The translations under genes and the position numbers were made by a program. Below the pieces are notes generated by a model. The model had not been told where the DNA came from. It ran no database searches and was given only the letters and a program-made list of their open reading frames with translations. Positions 35,358 through 44,249 of a stretch of DNA of 64,000 nucleotides are shown here, piece by piece; positions within the stretch are counted from its first letter, which is position 1; each line of letters opens with the position of its first letter. This DNA comes from CADEED01 sp039931065 (lineage in GTDB: Bacteria > Pseudomonadota > Gammaproteobacteria > Steroidobacterales > Steroidobacteraceae). The stretch lies in NCBI GenBank assembly GCA_039931065.1, contig JBDTSP010000001.1, forward strand, positions 1-64,000. The letters run 5' to 3'.

Positions 35358-35420
35358 ATGGGGACACTCCCCATTTCCTAGCAAAAGGGGACGTGCCTCA
35401 AAAACGCGTCCCCTTTTTGC
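35355..35420 (+). repeat. Family B repeat at the TonB receptor stop codon
   Basis: First hairpin: AAATGGGGA-CAC-TCCCCATTT (35356-35376), starting in the stop codon itself. Then CCTAGCAAAAGGGGACG leads into a second hairpin, AAAAGGGGACG (35383-35393) with CGTCCCCTTTT (35407-35417), followed by one more T. Both could terminate or protect the receptor mRNA. The unit matches those at 47606, 59454 and 62554. Confidence 0.85.
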
Positions 35421-35521
35421 CCGGCAACAAAGCAAGATCGCGATTGCGACGAAGTCCGTAGGGTCCAAACTACCGGTGCTGCGTCGGGATGAATCGGGCT
35501 GCACGTGCTGAGGAACGCGCC

Positions 35522-36373
35522 TCAGGCGAGCCGCGGGTACGTGAAGAGCAGGAAGTGCACGGCGTTCACGCCGAAATGAACCGCCATCGCCGCTTCGATG
35601 CGTTGGGTGCGCTGATAGGTCCAGGCATAACCGAGGCCGGCGACGGTGCCTGCCAGCACGTATTTCCAGCCGCCGCCGAAATGCGAGAGACCGAACAATA
35701 CGGCGCTGGCGGTTACGGGGATCGCGATCGCGAGTGTTGGGTGCCTGATGGCGCGCGCGAGTTCGTGCTGCACGAAGCCACGGAAGAATGCCTCCTCGGA
35801 CAGGCAGGTGAAGAACAGATTGATGGGCGCCCAGATCAGGAACAGCGTCGTCCACTTGGGATCGAATCGCGCGTAACCCAGCAGCAGCGCGCCGGCCATC
35901 ACGGCCGTGAGCGTCAGCAGGAAAATCGGAGCGGCACGGCGCAGTGTTGCCGCGAGTTCGCCTGGCGAACTTGCCCGCACCGTGTTGACGAGGCCGAGGA
36001 TGAGGATGCCGGCGACGACTTTGGGGAAACCTAGCGTGATGCCGTACGGCGCGGCACCCGGCGACAGCACCACCGGCTCGGCCAGCACGGTGCGCGGGAA
36101 TCCCGGCAGCAGCAGCAGTCCCAACGCCAGTGCAAAGGTGAACAGCAATCCGGCGGCGAACAACTGCAGCGGCTTCCCGTCGCGCGCGCGGGCATGAACA
36201 TAAAACAGCGCGAGGGCCGCCAGGATCGCGATCCATACCGCCGCGAGACCCTGCAGAGCGCCGGTGAAATACGCCGCGATGATCGAGAGGATCAGCGCCG
36301 CGCTCCAGATATTGCGATGCAGCCACAAGCCAAGCACGGCGATCGACAACAACACGAATGGTATGTAGGACAT
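35522..36373 (-). CDS. CPBP-family intramembrane protease (CAAX-type)
   Basis: 283 residues, about eight membrane helices. The active-site motifs of CPBP glutamic intramembrane proteases are intact: EEAFFRGF (Glu193, Glu194, Arg198), FGLSHFGGG (His231) and MAVHFGVNAVHF (His266). In bacteria such enzymes process prenylated or bacteriocin-related peptides and regulators, or act in self-immunity; the substrate here is unknown. It converges with the TonB receptor and is divergent from the gene at 36479. Confidence 0.85.
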   Translation of the reverse strand: MSYIPFVLLSIAVLGLWLHRNIWSAALILSIIAAYFTGALQGLAAVWIAILAALALFYVHARARDGKPLQLFAAGLLFTFALALGLLLLPGFPRTVLAEPVVLSPGAAPYGITLGFPKVVAGILILGLVNTVRASSPGELAATLRRAAPIFLLTLTAVMAGALLLGYARFDPKWTTLFLIWAPINLFFTCLSEEAFFRGFVQHELARAIRHPTLAIAIPVTASAVLFGLSHFGGGWKYVLAGTVAGLGYAWTYQRTQRIEAAMAVHFGVNAVHFLLFTYPRLA

Positions 36374-36478
36374 GATCCCTATCTATTGCTGGCGCGGATT
36401 CCGCGTGAGCATCTTAATCCATCGCCCGACGGGGGAGCCCTAACTTCCGCGCATTGCGAGCGTGGTAAAGTCGGTCCG

Positions 36479-36964
36479 ATGCCATTCGACGAACGACTCG
36501 ACGGCGTACTGGAAGATCCGCTGGCTCTCGCGGAATTCCAGCGGCTCACGCCTGAGCTCACGGACTTTGCCGACAGCCACGCGCTGCTGGTCGAACGCTA
36601 CAAGCGCGGCTTCGCGATGTGGACGTTCCTGTTCCGGCATCCGAAAGGCGGCGCGGCCAGTCTTCAGCTCAGCATCTCCGTGTCGAAGGAAACACGCGAG
36701 CCGCTCGCCTGCATCTTTCCACATTGGTGGCAGGACGATGAAGCGGAGTCGCGGCGCAAACTCGGGGAGCTCGCGGTGCTGCGCGATGTGGCGCCCGACG
36801 CATCGATCCTGCGCAGCGCGCTGGAACGGGCATTGTCGGATGTGTTGCACGCGACGCCGGCAGTGTTGACGCGCCAGTCGACGATTGCCGCGCGGCCGGC
36901 AGGTGCGGAGGGGAATCCGCAGTACAGCACTCTCGATGAAGCGAATCTCCCGCTGCCGAGGTGA
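36479..36964 (+). CDS. Hypothetical cytosolic protein
   Basis: 161 residues from ATG 36479; the open frame runs further upstream, but that part overlaps the CPBP gene on the other strand and reads as low-quality sequence. No signal peptide or membrane helix. The middle (AMWTFLFRHPKGGAASLQLS, PLACIFPHWWQDDEAESRRK) looks like a compact alpha/beta domain. I do not recognise the family. It is followed by the AT-richer patch at 37019. Confidence 0.6.
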   Translation: MPFDERLDGVLEDPLALAEFQRLTPELTDFADSHALLVERYKRGFAMWTFLFRHPKGGAASLQLSISVSKETREPLACIFPHWWQDDEAESRRKLGELAVLRDVAPDASILRSALERALSDVLHATPAVLTRQSTIAARPAGAEGNPQYSTLDEANLPLPR

Positions 36965-37018
36965 GCGAGTCGGCCATCGGGCGGAGTACAACTGAAGTAC
37001 AGTGTTAGCCGGAACCGG

Positions 37019-37594
37019 GTGGCGGCCTATCAACGGATCTTCGGCATGTATTCGATAGAAGCGAAAGCCAGGAGAGGAAAACTCCCCGCGGGTGAGCACC
37101 TGCTCCTGGAAAACCGACACCTGACGGGTGAAAAGTTTTCCGGAAGGAAATTGGCGAGCTTCAGCTCGGCCGGCTGCACCTTCGAACGCTGCAGTTTCGC
37201 CAAGCTGACCGCGCCACACGTCGTGCTCGCCTGTGGCAAGGAAACGTCTTACTACATCGATTGCATCTTCGACGGAACGAGATTTCGCCATTTGTCGATG
37301 GGGCAGGCACGTTTCGAACGATGCAGTTTTCTCGACGTCAGGATCGGGAACCTGTTCTGTCACAGTACGGAACTCGTCGATTGCAAGTTCAGTGGGGTCA
37401 TGCGCGGTGGTGCCATCTACGGGCGGGTCGTCGGCATCGATGCAGAATTCACGACACGCCGGGTAAACGAAATCCGCGGAAATGATTTCTCCGCGATGAA
37501 GTTGTCCGACGTGAGTTTTCGTCAGGGTGTCGATCTGAGTTTGCAGAAACTCCCGGTGGGTGACGGCTACCTCCATCTTCCCGATGCCGAATGA
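37019..37594 (+). CDS. Pentapeptide-like repeat protein in AT-richer patch
   Basis: 191 residues from GTG 37019, or 182 from ATG 37046; neither has a strong ribosome site. Much of the sequence is a run of short beta-helix units of pentapeptide type, for example CTFERCSFAKLTA, CIFDGTRFRHLSMGQARFE, then RCSFLDVRIGN and CKFSGVMRGG. Such right-handed beta-helices mimic DNA or bind protein partners; some protect gyrase or act as immunity proteins. Base and codon use is more AT-rich than the neighbours (AGG/AGA arginine, ATA isoleucine), which suggests a transferred gene. It is followed 9 bases later by a small ORF and then by an Imm11-like gene. Confidence 0.6.
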   Translation: MAAYQRIFGMYSIEAKARRGKLPAGEHLLLENRHLTGEKFSGRKLASFSSAGCTFERCSFAKLTAPHVVLACGKETSYYIDCIFDGTRFRHLSMGQARFERCSFLDVRIGNLFCHSTELVDCKFSGVMRGGAIYGRVVGIDAEFTTRRVNEIRGNDFSAMKLSDVSFRQGVDLSLQKLPVGDGYLHLPDAE

Positions 37595-37603
37595 AAGCTG
37601 ACC

Positions 37604-37789
37604 ATGATTCGCCGCGCGTTTGTCGAAAGTCCCGCCTCCGAGCTCCGGAGGAACGTCCTCACCTACCTCGATATTTTCCTGGAAACCGCGCGCGACGGTC
37701 AGAGGGAGGAGTTTCTGTGCAGGGATTCGGCACCGTACCTGAGCGATAAAACTATCGCTGATCTATGGAAGGCTTTGTCCGAAGCTTGA
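37604..37789 (+). CDS. Small ORF next to immunity gene
   Basis: 61 residues starting MIRRAFVESPASEL, acidic helices in the second half (LSDKTIADLWKALSEA). It lies 9 bases after the pentapeptide-like gene and overlaps the Imm11-like gene by 25 bases. A coding role is likely from this tight packing, but the product could be a remnant. I recognise no family. Confidence 0.45.
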   Translation: MIRRAFVESPASELRRNVLTYLDIFLETARDGQREEFLCRDSAPYLSDKTIADLWKALSEA

Positions 37790-38334
37790 ATATCTACACG
37801 ACGATTCTCAGCAAGGGTTCTGAACTCTGTCATCCAGTATCGCCACGTGACTTCGATACCTTCATATCGCATGTCAATGGGATCCCACGGGCGGCGACCT
37901 GGACGCCGATTCCGATGCAGCTCGTGCGCGAGGACCAGGGAAAACCACTCTTGGAGTCGGACTCTCCGTGGCTCGGTGTCCACGCATTGATCTTCCGGAA
38001 GCGCGCGGCCCAGGCACTCGCGCCAATACTGGAAAGCCATGGAGAACTGCTGCCGCTCGAGAATCGAATGGCCGAATTGCTGGTTTACAATGTGACAAAG
38101 GTAGTCAAAGGCCTCGATGAGAAAGCCTCATCCATCCTCCGCTTCGACGACAGATCGATCATGCACATTCAAAAGCATGTGTTCGTGCCCGAAGTCATCG
38201 ACGGTCTGGCTGTCTTCAAGCTCGCCGGGATACGGGCCAGCCATACGTACGTGAGCGATATGTTCGTGAGCAAATGGAGAGCGGCGAAGCTTCTCGGACT
38301 CGATTTCAACAGGGTTTTTACGACTGATCGATGA
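37765..38334 (+). CDS. Imm11/DUF1629-like immunity protein
   Basis: 189 residues. The arrangement PWLGVHALIFRKRAAQALAP, then GELLPLENRMAELLVYNVTK, VFKLAGIRASHTYVSDMFV and GLDFNRVF follows the Imm11 (DUF1629) pattern: a conserved middle with an S/D-containing loop and the closing (V)SDEFxxxxxxxGLxGxxF. Imm11 proteins are usually encoded downstream of polymorphic toxins of contact-dependent or secretion-system type and neutralise them. No toxin gene is visible on either side, so this is an orphan immunity gene, a common trait of poly-immunity loci. Together with the two genes upstream it forms a small AT-richer island. Confidence 0.7.
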   Translation: MEGFVRSLNIYTTILSKGSELCHPVSPRDFDTFISHVNGIPRAATWTPIPMQLVREDQGKPLLESDSPWLGVHALIFRKRAAQALAPILESHGELLPLENRMAELLVYNVTKVVKGLDEKASSILRFDDRSIMHIQKHVFVPEVIDGLAVFKLAGIRASHTYVSDMFVSKWRAAKLLGLDFNRVFTTDR

Positions 38335-38367
38335 CCGCGCGGCCGACGGGGCGTCGAACAATCGGCT

Positions 38368-39612
38368 TCAATGCACGGCGCGATTCTGCTGCTCTGCCTT
38401 TGTGCTCAAACTGAATCGCGGCTCGACCGTCTTGAGCTTCCCCGTCACCAGCTCCGCCGCGTAACGACCGACTTCGGGTCCATGCTTGAAACCATGCCCC
38501 GAGCCCGCGCCGACTAACAACACGTTACTCGCGGCCGGATGCCGGTCGATCAGCAGATCGCCATTCGAACTGTTCTCGTACTGACACACGCGTTCCTCGT
38601 TGAGCTGCGCGCCGGCCAGCGCCGGAAACCGCTTCGCCAGATACGCCCGCGCATCCGCCAACGATCCCGGCGAGGCCACGCGATCGCCACGATCCGGATC
38701 GATCGGCGGGCCGTGTTTGTCATTCGCGATCTTGAAGCCGCGGCCTTCCAGATCCGGCATCCCGTAGAAGATGTCACCGTTGTTGAAATCCGCCCAACCG
38801 GGCAGTGCGCCGCCGGCGAACCGCGCATCACCCGCCGGCGTACCGAAGTAGAAGACTTCCTGCCGCGTAGGGAAAATGCGCGGCCCGAGCAGGTGCGCGA
38901 ACAGCTTCGGCAACCACGGCCCACAGGCGAACACGTAGTTAGTCGCGCTCACCGCGGACCCATCCGCAAGAGTGATCGAACTCAACGGCTTCGACGCATC
39001 CGGTGGCTTCACCGCGCCGACCGCATATTCACCGCCGGCCTTCACGAACTGCGTCACCAGCATCTGCACCGCACGGCGCGCCATCAACACGCCGAACTCC
39101 GGCTCCAGCAACCCGACCTCGATGTCCTTCCACGAAACCTGCGGATACCGCTGCTCGAGAGCGGCGCGATCGAGCTCGACCGTGGGCAGCTTCAGGCGCC
39201 GATGCACCTCGAGCGACTGGTCGACATACGCCTCGCGCTTCTGGAAAAAGAACAACACGCCGATCTGATGCAGGATCGGCAGGCCCGACAGATCCGACAG
39301 CCACTTCCACTGCGGCAACGAGTCGAACGCGAAACGCGTGTAAACCTCGTCGGCGCCATACGAACCGCGCGTGAGCCGCGACTCGCCGCCCGACGACGCG
39401 CGTGCATGCGCGGCGCCGAACGCATCGAGCAGCAACACGCGCTGCCCGGCCTTGCGCAGATGCCACGCGGTCCAGGCGCCGAACACCCCGGCGCCGATGA
39501 CGATCGAATCCCAGGGTTTCGTGCCCGCCATTTTCTTCACCTCACCGCGAACGCCGCTGGCGACGCCCGCGGCCAGCGCCGAAGTGATGACACCGCGGCG
39601 CGTGACCTTCAA
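38368..39612 (-). CDS. Tat-exported sarcosine/amino-acid oxidase-like flavoprotein
   Basis: 414 residues. The N-terminus MKVTRRGVITSALAAGVASG is a twin-arginine signal, so the protein is exported folded with its FAD. IVIGAGVFGAWTAWHL (Gly40-Gly45) is the Rossmann FAD-binding loop, SSGGESRLTR (73-82) the monomeric sarcosine oxidase family motif, and RVCQYENSSNGDLLIDRHP contains Cys343 at the position that carries covalent FAD in this family. GAGSGHGFKHGPEVGRYAAE closes the fold. It should oxidise an N-methyl or secondary amine with oxygen or a cytochrome acceptor. It is translationally coupled (4-base overlap) to the large cytochrome-type protein, which could accept its electrons. Confidence 0.87.
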   Translation of the reverse strand: MKVTRRGVITSALAAGVASGVRGEVKKMAGTKPWDSIVIGAGVFGAWTAWHLRKAGQRVLLLDAFGAAHARASSGGESRLTRGSYGADEVYTRFAFDSLPQWKWLSDLSGLPILHQIGVLFFFQKREAYVDQSLEVHRRLKLPTVELDRAALEQRYPQVSWKDIEVGLLEPEFGVLMARRAVQMLVTQFVKAGGEYAVGAVKPPDASKPLSSITLADGSAVSATNYVFACGPWLPKLFAHLLGPRIFPTRQEVFYFGTPAGDARFAGGALPGWADFNNGDIFYGMPDLEGRGFKIANDKHGPPIDPDRGDRVASPGSLADARAYLAKRFPALAGAQLNEERVCQYENSSNGDLLIDRHPAASNVLLVGAGSGHGFKHGPEVGRYAAELVTGKLKTVEPRFSLSTKAEQQNRAVH

Positions 39613-42600
39613 GGATGGCCGCCCGCGGCGCCTTCCTTGACGACCGACTGCATGGCGCGGTTGCTCACACCGAACGCCGCCTCTTCTTCGCCGGGCGCCG
39701 GTGGGCTGTTGAGGACGCGCAGGAACGCGACGACATCGCGCAACTGCGTACGTGTCAGCACCTGGCCATAGATCTCGGGCATCGACGACGGCGCCACCGT
39801 GCGCTGCTTCACTTGCTTCGGGTCCACGTTCGAGGTGGTCCCATCCGCATGTTTGAGCACTATCTGAGTGGCCGACTCACTCGCCACCGAACCCGTTTCA
39901 GTCTCACCGTTCGTGAGCGCCAGCGTGACGATGTCGAAGCCGGTGGCGATGTGCGCGCTCGGTTTGATCACCGACTCGAGTAGATAGGACGCAGACTTTT
40001 CCTTGCCGATGAGCGACAGGTCCGGCCCAGCCTCGCCGCCTTCGCCGCGCACCTTGTGGCAACGCGCGCAGGGCAGGACCTGGTTTCCGTAGAACTGACC
40101 GGCGCCGCGGCGCGGATCGCCGCCCGCCAGCGCGAACGAATACGGTGCGAGCGGATCGCCCTTCGCGGCCCATGCCGCCTGCTGCTTCTGCCAGCGCGTT
40201 TTCACGGCCGCGTCTTCGCTCTTCTCGACGGCCTCGATCAATTCCACTTGCGCGCCTGGCTGCACCTTGCCGGCCGCGAGTTGATCGATGGAAGCGACCA
40301 TCAGCTTGGCCGCTTCCGGTCCCTTCAATTGCGCCATCGCCAGGAAGGCGGCCTGCTGCTCCGCTTCCGAGCCGGTGGCCGCCAGCTTGCGGATCGCCGG
40401 CAACGCCTTGTCGGGCGAACGATGCGCAACGATCTGCATGGATGACAAGCGCAGCGCGGCGACGCTGGATTTCTGCGCGGCCTCGATGCCCGGCGTCACG
40501 TCGTCGCCACCGAAGGCGTCGAGCGCCTTCAGCGCGCCGGTGCGCACGGATTGCGGCGCCTTCTCGTTGCCGATCACCGCCACCAGCGCGGGCGCGGCGG
40601 CGCGCAGACGCAACGTGCCGATGGCTTCGAGCGCGGCGAGCTGAACGGCCTCCGGCGCGCTGCCTAACAACTTCGGGGCGATCGCGGCAACCGCATTCGC
40701 GGCCGCGGCGCCGTCGCGCTTGGCCAGCGGACGGAAGATGCCGACGATGCGATCGCGCTGCGGCACTTCGGCCCACAAGCCAAGCTGCAACAACGCTTCG
40801 GCGCGCATGCCTGGAGTCGCGGCGTCGCGCAACGCGTAGTCGGCCAGCGCCTTCGCGTTGCCCGCCTGCCCGAGCCGGTAGTTGGCGTTGATGGCGCGCT
40901 CGACATACGCCTCGTCTTTCGCCGGGGCATTGGCCAGGCGACCGGCCAACGCGCCATACGCAGCTTCGACCGGCGCGTCATTGATCGCCTCGGCCACTTC
41001 GCGCGCGATGTACGCATCCGCGTCATCGAGCATTCCGCCGAGCGCGGCGTCCTTGAGTTCGCGATACGCGAGCACGACGCCCAGCCGAACCGCCGCCGAA
41101 GAATTCTTCGCCGCCGCATCCAGTGCGCCGTTCTTGCCGATCGAAGCCAACGCGTGCGCGGCCGCGAATCGCAGGTACGCATCCTTGTTGTCATTCGTCT
41201 TGAGCAACGCCAGCAGCGCCGGCGTGGATTTCGCATCCTTGAGCTTGCCCAGCGACTGCGCGGCGAAGAACTGCACGCGCGGCTCGGAGTCCGTCAAAGC
41301 TTTCGCCAACGCGGACTGCGCCGTCGCCGCCTTCACATCGCCGAGGCCCTTGGCCGCCTGAGCGCGCACTTCCGGGTCGGAATCGCCGAGCAACTTCACG
41401 AACAGCGGCGCCACCTTCGATCCTTTGCGGCCGAGCTGAGTCAGTCCCCATACCGCGTGCAGGCGCCCGAGCGCAGTGGCGGTCTTGCCGTTCGCCACGG
41501 CTGTGAACACCTTGACGCTGCTTTCACCGCGCGACGCCAGCTCGAGCTGCGCTTCGAGGCGTGCTCTGCGGTCGGCGTGCGAGAGCAGGGCGGTGAGTTC
41601 CGGCACGCCGCGCTGCTTGAACCCTTCCGCCAGTAGTTTGGCCAGGTCGGCGCTGGCCTTCACCTGGGCGGCGTCCTGTTTAACGGGTGTGATGCCGTAG
41701 ATGCGGCCCTTATGCGACTTCGGCCAGCCATCGACCCAGTCCGACAGGTACAACACGCCGTCCGGTCCGAACGTCACGTCGGTCGGCAATACGCCGCCCA
41801 TGAACTGCTCGCTGCTGGTGGGCGAGAACGTCGCGCCGTTCTGCTTGACGGTGTACGTCTGGATGCCGCTGCGCGCGATGCTGCCCTTGAAATGAGTGAT
41901 GAAGAAATGCCCGGCGTATTCCGGCGAGAGTCCGGTGCCCGGGTAGTACGTGAGGCCCGACGGGCCGTCCTCGATGTTGCACACCGGCGGTAGTAGATAG
42001 GCGGGGCGGCCTTCAAAACGCGGCTTCCACAACGCTTCGCGCAGCCACGGTCCACCTTTGCCCATCGGCGCGTGCTGGTAACCGACGCGCCAGCCGTTGT
42101 CGCCACCTTCGACGAGGTACACCAGCCGTTCCTGATCGCCCTGGTCGCTGTCGTTGTCGCCGGTGAACAGGTTGCCGTGTTCGTCGAACACCAGTTCCTG
42201 CGGGTTGCGCAGACCATGCGCGAACATTTCGAACTCCGTGCCGTCCGGATTGGACCGGAACACCGCGCCTTCATCCGGGTAGTCGACGAGCTGGCCTTCC
42301 TTGCCCTTCACGTGGGTGCCGCGATCGCCGATCGAGTAGTACAACTTGCCGTCGTGGCCCATCGCGAGGCCGTGGAAATCGTGGCCGGTGTAATTGAAGC
42401 GCACGCCGAAGCCGCGCAGCAGCTCGGTCTTCTTGACCGCGCCCGCTTCACCCTCCAGCAACCACAAGCTCGGGATATTCGTGAACCAGACCTGGCCGTG
42501 GCGCGCGAGCACCCCCGAGGCGATGCCGTCGAGTTCGCTGTTGAAGCCATCCGCGTAAACGCTGGACTTGTCGGCGACGCCGTCGTGATCGGTATCTTCG

Positions 42601-43028
42601 ACCAGCCGCACCACCTCGCTCTCGATGGCGAAATCCTTGGCCTGCGCGCCGAACACCTTGTGCTGGATTTGCGCGCGTTCTTCGATCGTGCGCGAGGCCA
42701 TGTCGAGTTCGAGCATGCCCATGTAGTCGCGGATATCGAGCACGCTGCTGCGATATCGATAAGTTTCCGACACGAACAGCCGGCCTTTCTCATCGAAATC
42801 GATGGCGACGGGGTTTGCGAGCATCGGCTCGGCGGCCCACAACCTGGCCTGAAAGCCGGCCGGCAACGAGAAGCGCTTGAGCGCGAGCGTCGCGTCGCCT
42901 GTGGCCGCATCCATGACCGGAGTCGGGACGCGTTCGGTCTTTTCGAGTTCGAGCGTCTGCGACGACACGGTCGAAATGCCGGCAATGAATAAAACGGCGA
43001 GACGGGAAATTAGAACGGAAGGTTTCAT
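39609..43028 (-). CDS. Large secreted dehydrogenase-like protein with HEAT repeats and cytochrome c
   Basis: 1139 residues with a signal peptide (VLFIAGISTVSSQ). The N-terminal half (about 45-480) is a beta-propeller of the PQQ-type sugar dehydrogenase/PVC-type family (VAIDFDEKGRLFVSET, GVRFNYTGHDFHGLAMGH, ADGFNSELDGIASGVL, FRSNPDGTEFEMFAHGLRNP). The middle (about 490-900) consists of HEAT-like alpha repeats (for example DPEVRAQAAKGLGDV). The C-terminus has a haem c site CARCHK (Cys987, Cys990, His991) with a GPDLSLIG Met-region after it. Such proteins were first noted in Planctomycetes and Verrucomicrobia and occur in Bacteroidetes and some Proteobacteria near sugar or amine oxidases. The substrate is unknown. 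Confidence 0.85.
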   Translation of the reverse strand: MKPSVLISRLAVLFIAGISTVSSQTLELEKTERVPTPVMDAATGDATLALKRFSLPAGFQARLWAAEPMLANPVAIDFDEKGRLFVSETYRYRSSVLDIRDYMGMLELDMASRTIEERAQIQHKVFGAQAKDFAIESEVVRLVEDTDHDGVADKSSVYADGFNSELDGIASGVLARHGQVWFTNIPSLWLLEGEAGAVKKTELLRGFGVRFNYTGHDFHGLAMGHDGKLYYSIGDRGTHVKGKEGQLVDYPDEGAVFRSNPDGTEFEMFAHGLRNPQELVFDEHGNLFTGDNDSDQGDQERLVYLVEGGDNGWRVGYQHAPMGKGGPWLREALWKPRFEGRPAYLLPPVCNIEDGPSGLTYYPGTGLSPEYAGHFFITHFKGSIARSGIQTYTVKQNGATFSPTSSEQFMGGVLPTDVTFGPDGVLYLSDWVDGWPKSHKGRIYGITPVKQDAAQVKASADLAKLLAEGFKQRGVPELTALLSHADRRARLEAQLELASRGESSVKVFTAVANGKTATALGRLHAVWGLTQLGRKGSKVAPLFVKLLGDSDPEVRAQAAKGLGDVKAATAQSALAKALTDSEPRVQFFAAQSLGKLKDAKSTPALLALLKTNDNKDAYLRFAAAHALASIGKNGALDAAAKNSSAAVRLGVVLAYRELKDAALGGMLDDADAYIAREVAEAINDAPVEAAYGALAGRLANAPAKDEAYVERAINANYRLGQAGNAKALADYALRDAATPGMRAEALLQLGLWAEVPQRDRIVGIFRPLAKRDGAAAANAVAAIAPKLLGSAPEAVQLAALEAIGTLRLRAAAPALVAVIGNEKAPQSVRTGALKALDAFGGDDVTPGIEAAQKSSVAALRLSSMQIVAHRSPDKALPAIRKLAATGSEAEQQAAFLAMAQLKGPEAAKLMVASIDQLAAGKVQPGAQVELIEAVEKSEDAAVKTRWQKQQAAWAAKGDPLAPYSFALAGGDPRRGAGQFYGNQVLPCARCHKVRGEGGEAGPDLSLIGKEKSASYLLESVIKPSAHIATGFDIVTLALTNGETETGSVASESATQIVLKHADGTTSNVDPKQVKQRTVAPSSMPEIYGQVLTRTQLRDVVAFLRVLNSPPAPGEEEAAFGVSNRAMQSVVKEGAAGGHP

Positions 43029-43143
43029 GGGATCCCGGAGTTTTGAAAGGGCTTACAGGACGGCGGATGATATCCGGATGCGATGCTTCTGCCTGCCGGT
43101 GCGGAGCTTGAAGTTGACCTTAATAGAGTGAATTCTGCCGCGC

Positions 43144-43932
43144 ATGCGTCGAGAGCCAAAATGGATGCGGGGGAAGGCCGGAATCGTGACGGTGGTCATC
43201 GTCGGGATTCTCGCGCTCTATGCAAAGCTCCATGAGAGAACGGGCCCTTCTGGAAATCCGGCCCGTCCCGACGTGGCGGCGGACGCCGGGGACGTCGAGC
43301 GGGCCGATTTCGATTTCTACCTGCTGGCAATGAGCTGGCACCCCGCCTTCTGCGCCGATGGCCACCAGAACAAGCCCGAGTGCCAGGTCCCGCAGCCGCA
43401 CCCGCTCGCGATCCACGGGTTGTGGCCCGAAAAACTTGAGGCCGGCGCCTACCCGCACGACTGCCGCGCGCCGCGCCTCGATCTCGCGCCAGCGCTCGCA
43501 CATGAACTCGCGGAGTACATGCCCGGCATGCAGTCGAACCTGCACGAACACGAGTGGCGCACCCATGGTGGCTGCAGCGGGCTCGATGACGACCTGTACT
43601 TCGAGGGCGCACTCGATCGCGCCCGCAACCTGGATGCCGCGCTGCGCCGCAGGCTAACTAGTCTGGGCGGGCGGGAAACGACGTCCGCGGAATTGCGCGC
43701 CGCGGCCGATGACTACCACGCCGGTCTCGGCGCCACGATCGTGTTCCAGTGCCGCACGCTGCGCGACGCACCCGCGGCGCTGCGCAATCGGCCATTCCTG
43801 ATCGAAATCCGCCAGTGTGTCGACGACGACGGGGCAAACGGCGCGCCCGGCACGCTGCTCGACTGCGCCACCGTGGAGCGCCGCGACCAGGGTTGTGGCC
43901 GAACTTTCCGCATCGCGGAGACCTCCCGATGA
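43144..43932 (+). CDS. Secreted/membrane-anchored RNase T2
   Basis: 262 residues with an N-terminal membrane segment (GIVTVVIVGILALYAKL) that could be an uncleaved anchor. The two conserved active-site segments of RNase T2 are complete: CAS I around HPLAIHGLWPE (catalytic His91) and CAS II around HEHEWRTHGGC (His136, Glu137, His141). Six or more cysteines suggest disulfides in the periplasm. It cuts RNA to 3' nucleotides through cyclic intermediates, and is coupled to the membrane protein gene that follows (ATGA overlap at 43929). Confidence 0.9.
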   Translation: MRREPKWMRGKAGIVTVVIVGILALYAKLHERTGPSGNPARPDVAADAGDVERADFDFYLLAMSWHPAFCADGHQNKPECQVPQPHPLAIHGLWPEKLEAGAYPHDCRAPRLDLAPALAHELAEYMPGMQSNLHEHEWRTHGGCSGLDDDLYFEGALDRARNLDAALRRRLTSLGGRETTSAELRAAADDYHAGLGATIVFQCRTLRDAPAALRNRPFLIEIRQCVDDDGANGAPGTLLDCATVERRDQGCGRTFRIAETSR

Positions 43933-44240
43933 ATGCGCAACTGCGAGAGTTGTTCATCGCCTATGGCGTCACCGCGCTCGCGATGCTGCTCGGACTGCTG
44001 GCCATGCGAGCCGACGCGCGCGCGTACTGGCGCTGGCCGGTGTACTCGGCGATGGCGATGGTGCTCGGCGTCGTGACGTGGAATCAGCTGCGTCAGCACG
44101 CGTTGCCGGCGGAATGGTCGATCACGCGTGCGAATACGCTCTATATCTGCGCACTGGGTTTGTATTCGTTCACGGGAGCCGCGCTCGGACTCTTGCTTGG
44201 CCGTTTGACCCGGGGTAAAACGCCCGGGTCAGATACATAA
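43929..44240 (+). CDS. Small membrane protein coupled to RNase T2
   Basis: 103 residues from ATG 43929, overlapping the RNase T2 stop. Three hydrophobic helices are visible (FIAYGVTALAMLLGLLAMR, YWRWPVYSAMAMVLGVVTW and ICALGLYSFTGAALGLLLG). No named family recognised. Tight coupling to the RNase gene suggests a link with its maturation, export or anchoring. Confidence 0.7.
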   Translation: MNAQLRELFIAYGVTALAMLLGLLAMRADARAYWRWPVYSAMAMVLGVVTWNQLRQHALPAEWSITRANTLYICALGLYSFTGAALGLLLGRLTRGKTPGSDT

Positions 44241-44249
44241 GGAAAAAAC

